From Verrucomicrobiia bacterium (GTDB taxonomy: Bacteria; Verrucomicrobiota; Verrucomicrobiia; JADLBR01; JAIBCM01), in NCBI GenBank assembly GCA_019694135.1, contig JAIBCM010000006.1, forward strand, positions 49,605-113,604: DNA of 64,000 nucleotides. Reading direction: 5' to 3'. Position 1 is the stretch's first letter. Each line of letters starts with the position of its first letter. Made by a program: the position numbers and the translations under genes. Positions 61,617 through 64,000 of the stretch are shown here, piece by piece. The notes beneath the pieces are model-generated. The model did no database searches and had not been told where the DNA came from. It was given only the letters and a program-made list of their open reading frames with translations.

Positions 61617-62417
61617 ATGATAGCGCGTTATTGGCATGTTTTTTTAATTGGATTTCAGAATGCGCTGGTTTATCGCTGGAATTTTCTGTTGCGTTGCTGT
61701 TTTTCATTGGTGCCTTTGTTGGGAACGATTTTCTTTTGGGGCGCGATTTATCAAGGCAAAGGCAATGTGGGCGGTTATTCTTATGAGGGAATGATCAGTT
61801 ATTTTGTGGCGTTGCTGGTGTTGGATGCTTTGACGTCGCCGACAGAGGATGATTTTCAGATTGCTGCGGATATTCGTGAAGGGATGATGAATCAGGTTTT
61901 GTTGAAACCGGTGAATTATGGGGCATATCGGCTGGCGCTTTATTTTTCGGGTCGGATGGTTTATGCTATGAGCACTATTATTCCTGTAGGGATGGCCGTG
62001 TTTTGGTTGAGAAGTCGTTTGAATTGGCCGAAAGAGATCGATGTTTGGTTATTGACGGTTTTAGCGGTTGTGGGTTCGGGTTTTTTACAGTTTGCGATTA
62101 CGTTTTGCACGGGGCTTTTGGCGTTTTGGTTATTGGATGTGGGCGGGGTGATTTTTATTTTGTTTGGTTTAGAATATGTTGCGGGAGGCCATGTTTTTCC
62201 ATTAAATTTATTGCCTCAACCGTTTTATCAAGTGGCGTTGCATTTGCCTTTTGCTTATGAATATTATTTTCCGATTGCGGTTTTTGGCGGGCAGTTGTCG
62301 GAAGGTGAATTGTGGCGAGGGTTTTTGTTGCAATGGATTTGGATTGGGTTGGTGAGTGTATTGGGATGGGTCACATGGAGGCAAGGACTGAAAAAATATA
62401 CGGCTGTGGGAGGATGA
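61617..62417 (+). CDS. ABC-2 type transporter permease
   Basis: 266 residues with six hydrophobic helices. The pattern YxGMISYFVALLVLDALTSP, IREGMMNQVLLKPVNYGAYRLA and PLNLLPQPFYQVALHLPFAYEY matches the ABC2_membrane_6/DUF990 group. It pairs with the next gene, which encodes a permease of the same group. An ATPase subunit is not in the window. Substrate unknown. The second permease starts one base after this stop. Confidence 0.88.
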   Translation: MIARYWHVFLIGFQNALVYRWNFLLRCCFSLVPLLGTIFFWGAIYQGKGNVGGYSYEGMISYFVALLVLDALTSPTEDDFQIAADIREGMMNQVLLKPVNYGAYRLALYFSGRMVYAMSTIIPVGMAVFWLRSRLNWPKEIDVWLLTVLAVVGSGFLQFAITFCTGLLAFWLLDVGGVIFILFGLEYVAGGHVFPLNLLPQPFYQVALHLPFAYEYYFPIAVFGGQLSEGELWRGFLLQWIWIGLVSVLGWVTWRQGLKKYTAVGG

Positions 62418-62418
62418 T

Positions 62419-63213
62419 ATGGGATGGAATCGTTATCTAAAGATTTGGTTGGCGCAGATTCGTTATTCCATGGTACGCGAAATGATGTTTAAAGCGAATT
62501 TTTTGCTTTGGTTGGGCACGGAGACGATGTGGTTTTCGTTGCAGTTGATTTTTGTAGAGGTGGTTTATGGGCATGTGGAGGAAGTGGCGGGATGGAGTCG
62601 TTATGAAATGATTTTGTTAGTGGGGGTAAATCATTGGATTCAACAGCTTTTTCAGGCGTTTTTTATGGTGAATTTTTTCAATTTGCCTGAGTTAATTCGG
62701 ACGGGAAAACTGGATTTTTATTTGGCGCAGCCGGTGTCACCGCAATTTCTGGTTAGTACGCGATTGTTCGAGCCAGGAGCGCTCATTAATGGGGCTTTGG
62801 GCTTGGGCGTTTGTGGTTACGCAATTTTACATTTAGGATTATCGATTACACCTTTGGGTGTGGGTTTGTTTATTTTATTAACCGGTTTTGGAGTGATAAT
62901 CCATTATAGTTTACTGTTGGCACTGGTGACGTTTTCTTTTTGGATTGTTCGCTCGCAGGGGTTGATTTATGGGTATTATAATTTGTTTCAAATTTCGCGT
63001 TTGCCACGACAAGCTTTTAAGGGGATGGTGCGTATTATTTTTACATTTGCTTTGCCGATGTTATTGGTGGCAAATGTGCCGAGTGAAGCTTTATTAGGTC
63101 GAGTCAATTGGAATTTGCTAGGGGTTATGGCAGGTTTGGCTATTTTATTTTTTTTAGGAACCCATCTACTTTTTAATCGGGGTTTGCGAGCTTACGGGAG
63201 TGCGAGTTCTTAA
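62419..63213 (+). CDS. ABC-2 type transporter permease, second subunit
   Basis: 264 residues, six hydrophobic helices. ELIRTGKLDFYLAQPVSPQFLV near 95 is the analogue of the IREGMMNQVLLKPV segment in the first permease. A GGAGG Shine-Dalgarno precedes the ATG, inside the end of the previous gene. The two permeases would form a heterodimer. No ABC ATPase gene adjoins either side, so the ATPase must be elsewhere. Confidence 0.88.
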   Translation: MGWNRYLKIWLAQIRYSMVREMMFKANFLLWLGTETMWFSLQLIFVEVVYGHVEEVAGWSRYEMILLVGVNHWIQQLFQAFFMVNFFNLPELIRTGKLDFYLAQPVSPQFLVSTRLFEPGALINGALGLGVCGYAILHLGLSITPLGVGLFILLTGFGVIIHYSLLLALVTFSFWIVRSQGLIYGYYNLFQISRLPRQAFKGMVRIIFTFALPMLLVANVPSEALLGRVNWNLLGVMAGLAILFFLGTHLLFNRGLRAYGSASS

Positions 63214-63231
63214 TTTATCGTGGATCTCTTA

Positions 63232-63260
63232 TTGACATGCTAATAGCTTCATCTCATTAT
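63232..63260 (+). promoter_or_regulatory. Sigma70-type promoter 7 bases before the ATG at 63268
   Basis: Perfect -35 TTGACA (63232-63237), 17-base spacer, -10 CATTAT (63255-63260). The -10 ends 7 bases before the ATG at 63268, so transcription should begin on or beside the start codon. No Shine-Dalgarno. Confidence 0.65.
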
Positions 63261-63267
63261 CATAAAC

Positions 63268-64000
63268 ATGAAAAAAATAATCGTTTTAGGGCTTTTAGCC
63301 TCTTTTTGGACATGGGAAGCAAAGGCAGTTATTAAATTGAATCAAACTTTTTCGGCGAATGGTTTTGCTGGTACTCCTCAATTTGCTAATAGTGATAATA
63401 AGAGGGTCGCTTTTTTTGCTGATCCAGGCGCTGTAGCATTTGTTGAACTTTTTGGCGTGGATTACACTCTTGGTCCGAGTTCGGTGACCAATTTAAGCGC
63501 TCCCTTGGTTATGAATGGGAATGTGGTGGATTTTCTAGTTTCTCCCGATGGTAACCGAGCGGTCTTTCGCAGTGATAAAGATACCGATGATGTTTTTGAA
63601 CTTTATAGTGTTTCTATGACGGGGGGGGCCATTACAAAGCTTAATAGCGCTTTAGTTGCCAATGGCGATATACTTGCAAATTATCAAATTAGTCCAGATA
63701 GCGCACGAGTGGTTTATCGAGCTGATCAAGATACAGATGGCATTTTTGAGTTATATAGCGCACAGATAGCGGCCACAGGCAGTACAAAATTAAATAATGC
63801 ATTAGTAGCTGGTGGAAACGTATTTAGTTTTCAAATCAGTTCTGATAGCGCCCGAGTGGTATATTTAGCGGATCAAGATACTGATACCGTGAATGAACTT
63901 TACAGTGCGCAGATTGCAGCGACAGGCAGTACAAAATTAAATAGCGCTTTAGTGGCCAATGGGGATGTAGCGGGAGGTTTTCAAATTAGCGCGGATAGCG
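63268..64000 (+). CDS. Secreted TolB-like beta-propeller protein (3' partial)
   Basis: The frame runs off the right edge: 244 codons are visible with no stop. Signal peptide in the first 20 residues (IIVLGLLASFWTWEAKA). The N-terminus is a close relative of the gene at 58042 (both have LGPSSVTNL). Repeats of 49-50 residues follow, with the core ISPDSARVVYRADQD and ELYSAQIAATGSTKLN. Inferred to be exported with a WD40-like propeller; C-terminal domains are outside the window. Confidence 0.85.
   Translation, partial: MKKIIVLGLLASFWTWEAKAVIKLNQTFSANGFAGTPQFANSDNKRVAFFADPGAVAFVELFGVDYTLGPSSVTNLSAPLVMNGNVVDFLVSPDGNRAVFRSDKDTDDVFELYSVSMTGGAITKLNSALVANGDILANYQISPDSARVVYRADQDTDGIFELYSAQIAATGSTKLNNALVAGGNVFSFQISSDSARVVYLADQDTDTVNELYSAQIAATGSTKLNSALVANGDVAGGFQISADS
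63685..64000 (+). repeat. Coding tandem repeats, period 147-150 bp
   Basis: Repeat starts CAAATTAG or CAAATCAG occur at 63685, 63832 and 63982, spacing 147 and 150 bases. The stretch GGCAGTACAAAATTAAAT is identical in the two full units. They encode propeller blades of the right-edge gene and continue beyond the window. Confidence 0.75.

Overview
The window looks like chromosome of a diderm, LPS-making bacterium of the PVC group, most likely Verrucomicrobiota. The strongest clue is a single-chain tandem UvrA of about 1,844 residues (52.4-58.0 kb), an arrangement known from Chlamydiae and Verrucomicrobia. LpxK, SurA, an MsbA-type exporter, Mpl, MurJ and an outer-membrane beta-barrel fit a Gram-negative envelope with DAP peptidoglycan. 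Base composition is AT-leaning. The lineage call is an inference from gene content; no rRNA is present. I saw no insertion sequence, prophage, CRISPR array or rRNA. One tRNA is present, tRNA-Asn(GTT).

Layout. 0-9 kb: the end of a large secreted Calx-beta/FG-GAP protein, a small exported protein, a bifunctional-nuclease-family protein, an ATP-grasp-like orphan, and a minus-strand surA-pdxA-argA cluster. 9-13.4 kb: rpoZ and smpB, an AraC/GyrI regulator with a second GyrI-like protein, and a FecR-domain protein followed by an outer-membrane beta-barrel. 13.4-21.2 kb (minus): dnaN-recF followed by a GT2 glycosyltransferase, a GT-C-like membrane protein and an alpha/alpha-toroid protein; mpl lies just upstream. 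21.3-31 kb: an L,D-transpeptidase, an MsbA-like exporter, HscA-like and HscB-like chaperones separated by a secreted subtilase, a BtpA-family protein, a rhodanese and a SufE-like protein. 31-38.5 kb: class III aminotransferase, GT2, DUF72, GspF/PilC-like, DoxX, RecJ and an AbrB-PIN toxin-antitoxin pair. 38.6-42.8 kb (minus): an envelope operon of FAH-like protein, WaaE-like GT2, murJ and lpxK. 42.9-52.4 kb: mnmG behind a 9-bp-periodic inverted repeat, two unrecognised genes, malQ, vapBC, a membrane spermidine-synthase-like protein and tRNA-Asn. 52.4-64 kb: tandem uvrA, then two paralogous secreted beta-propeller genes flanking a Phd/YefM-PIN module and two ABC-2 permeases.

How genes work together. 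Envelope building is the main theme: LpxK, MurJ, WaaE-like, MsbA-like, Mpl, L,D-transpeptidase, SurA and several glycosyltransferases. A second theme is sulfur and Fe-S handling (HscA/HscB-like, rhodanese, SufE). A third is display of large repeat-rich exported proteins (Calx-beta, FG-GAP, TolB-like propeller, He_PIG-type Ig). Three PIN-domain toxins are each paired with a different antitoxin fold.

Most notable for follow-up: an apparent switch of GC skew near 25 kb with dnaN/recF close by; several promoters whose -10 box sits only 5-7 bases before the start codon, suggesting leaderless mRNAs; the periodic element before mnmG; two uncharacterised adjacent genes at 45.1-47.8 kb; enzymes lacking expected active-site residues (FAH-like, PdxA); and DNA-level repeat expansion in the surface-protein genes. 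No gene-free stretch exceeds 300 bases. The emptiest zone is 51.8-52.4 kb, which holds only the tRNA and one doubtful small ORF.
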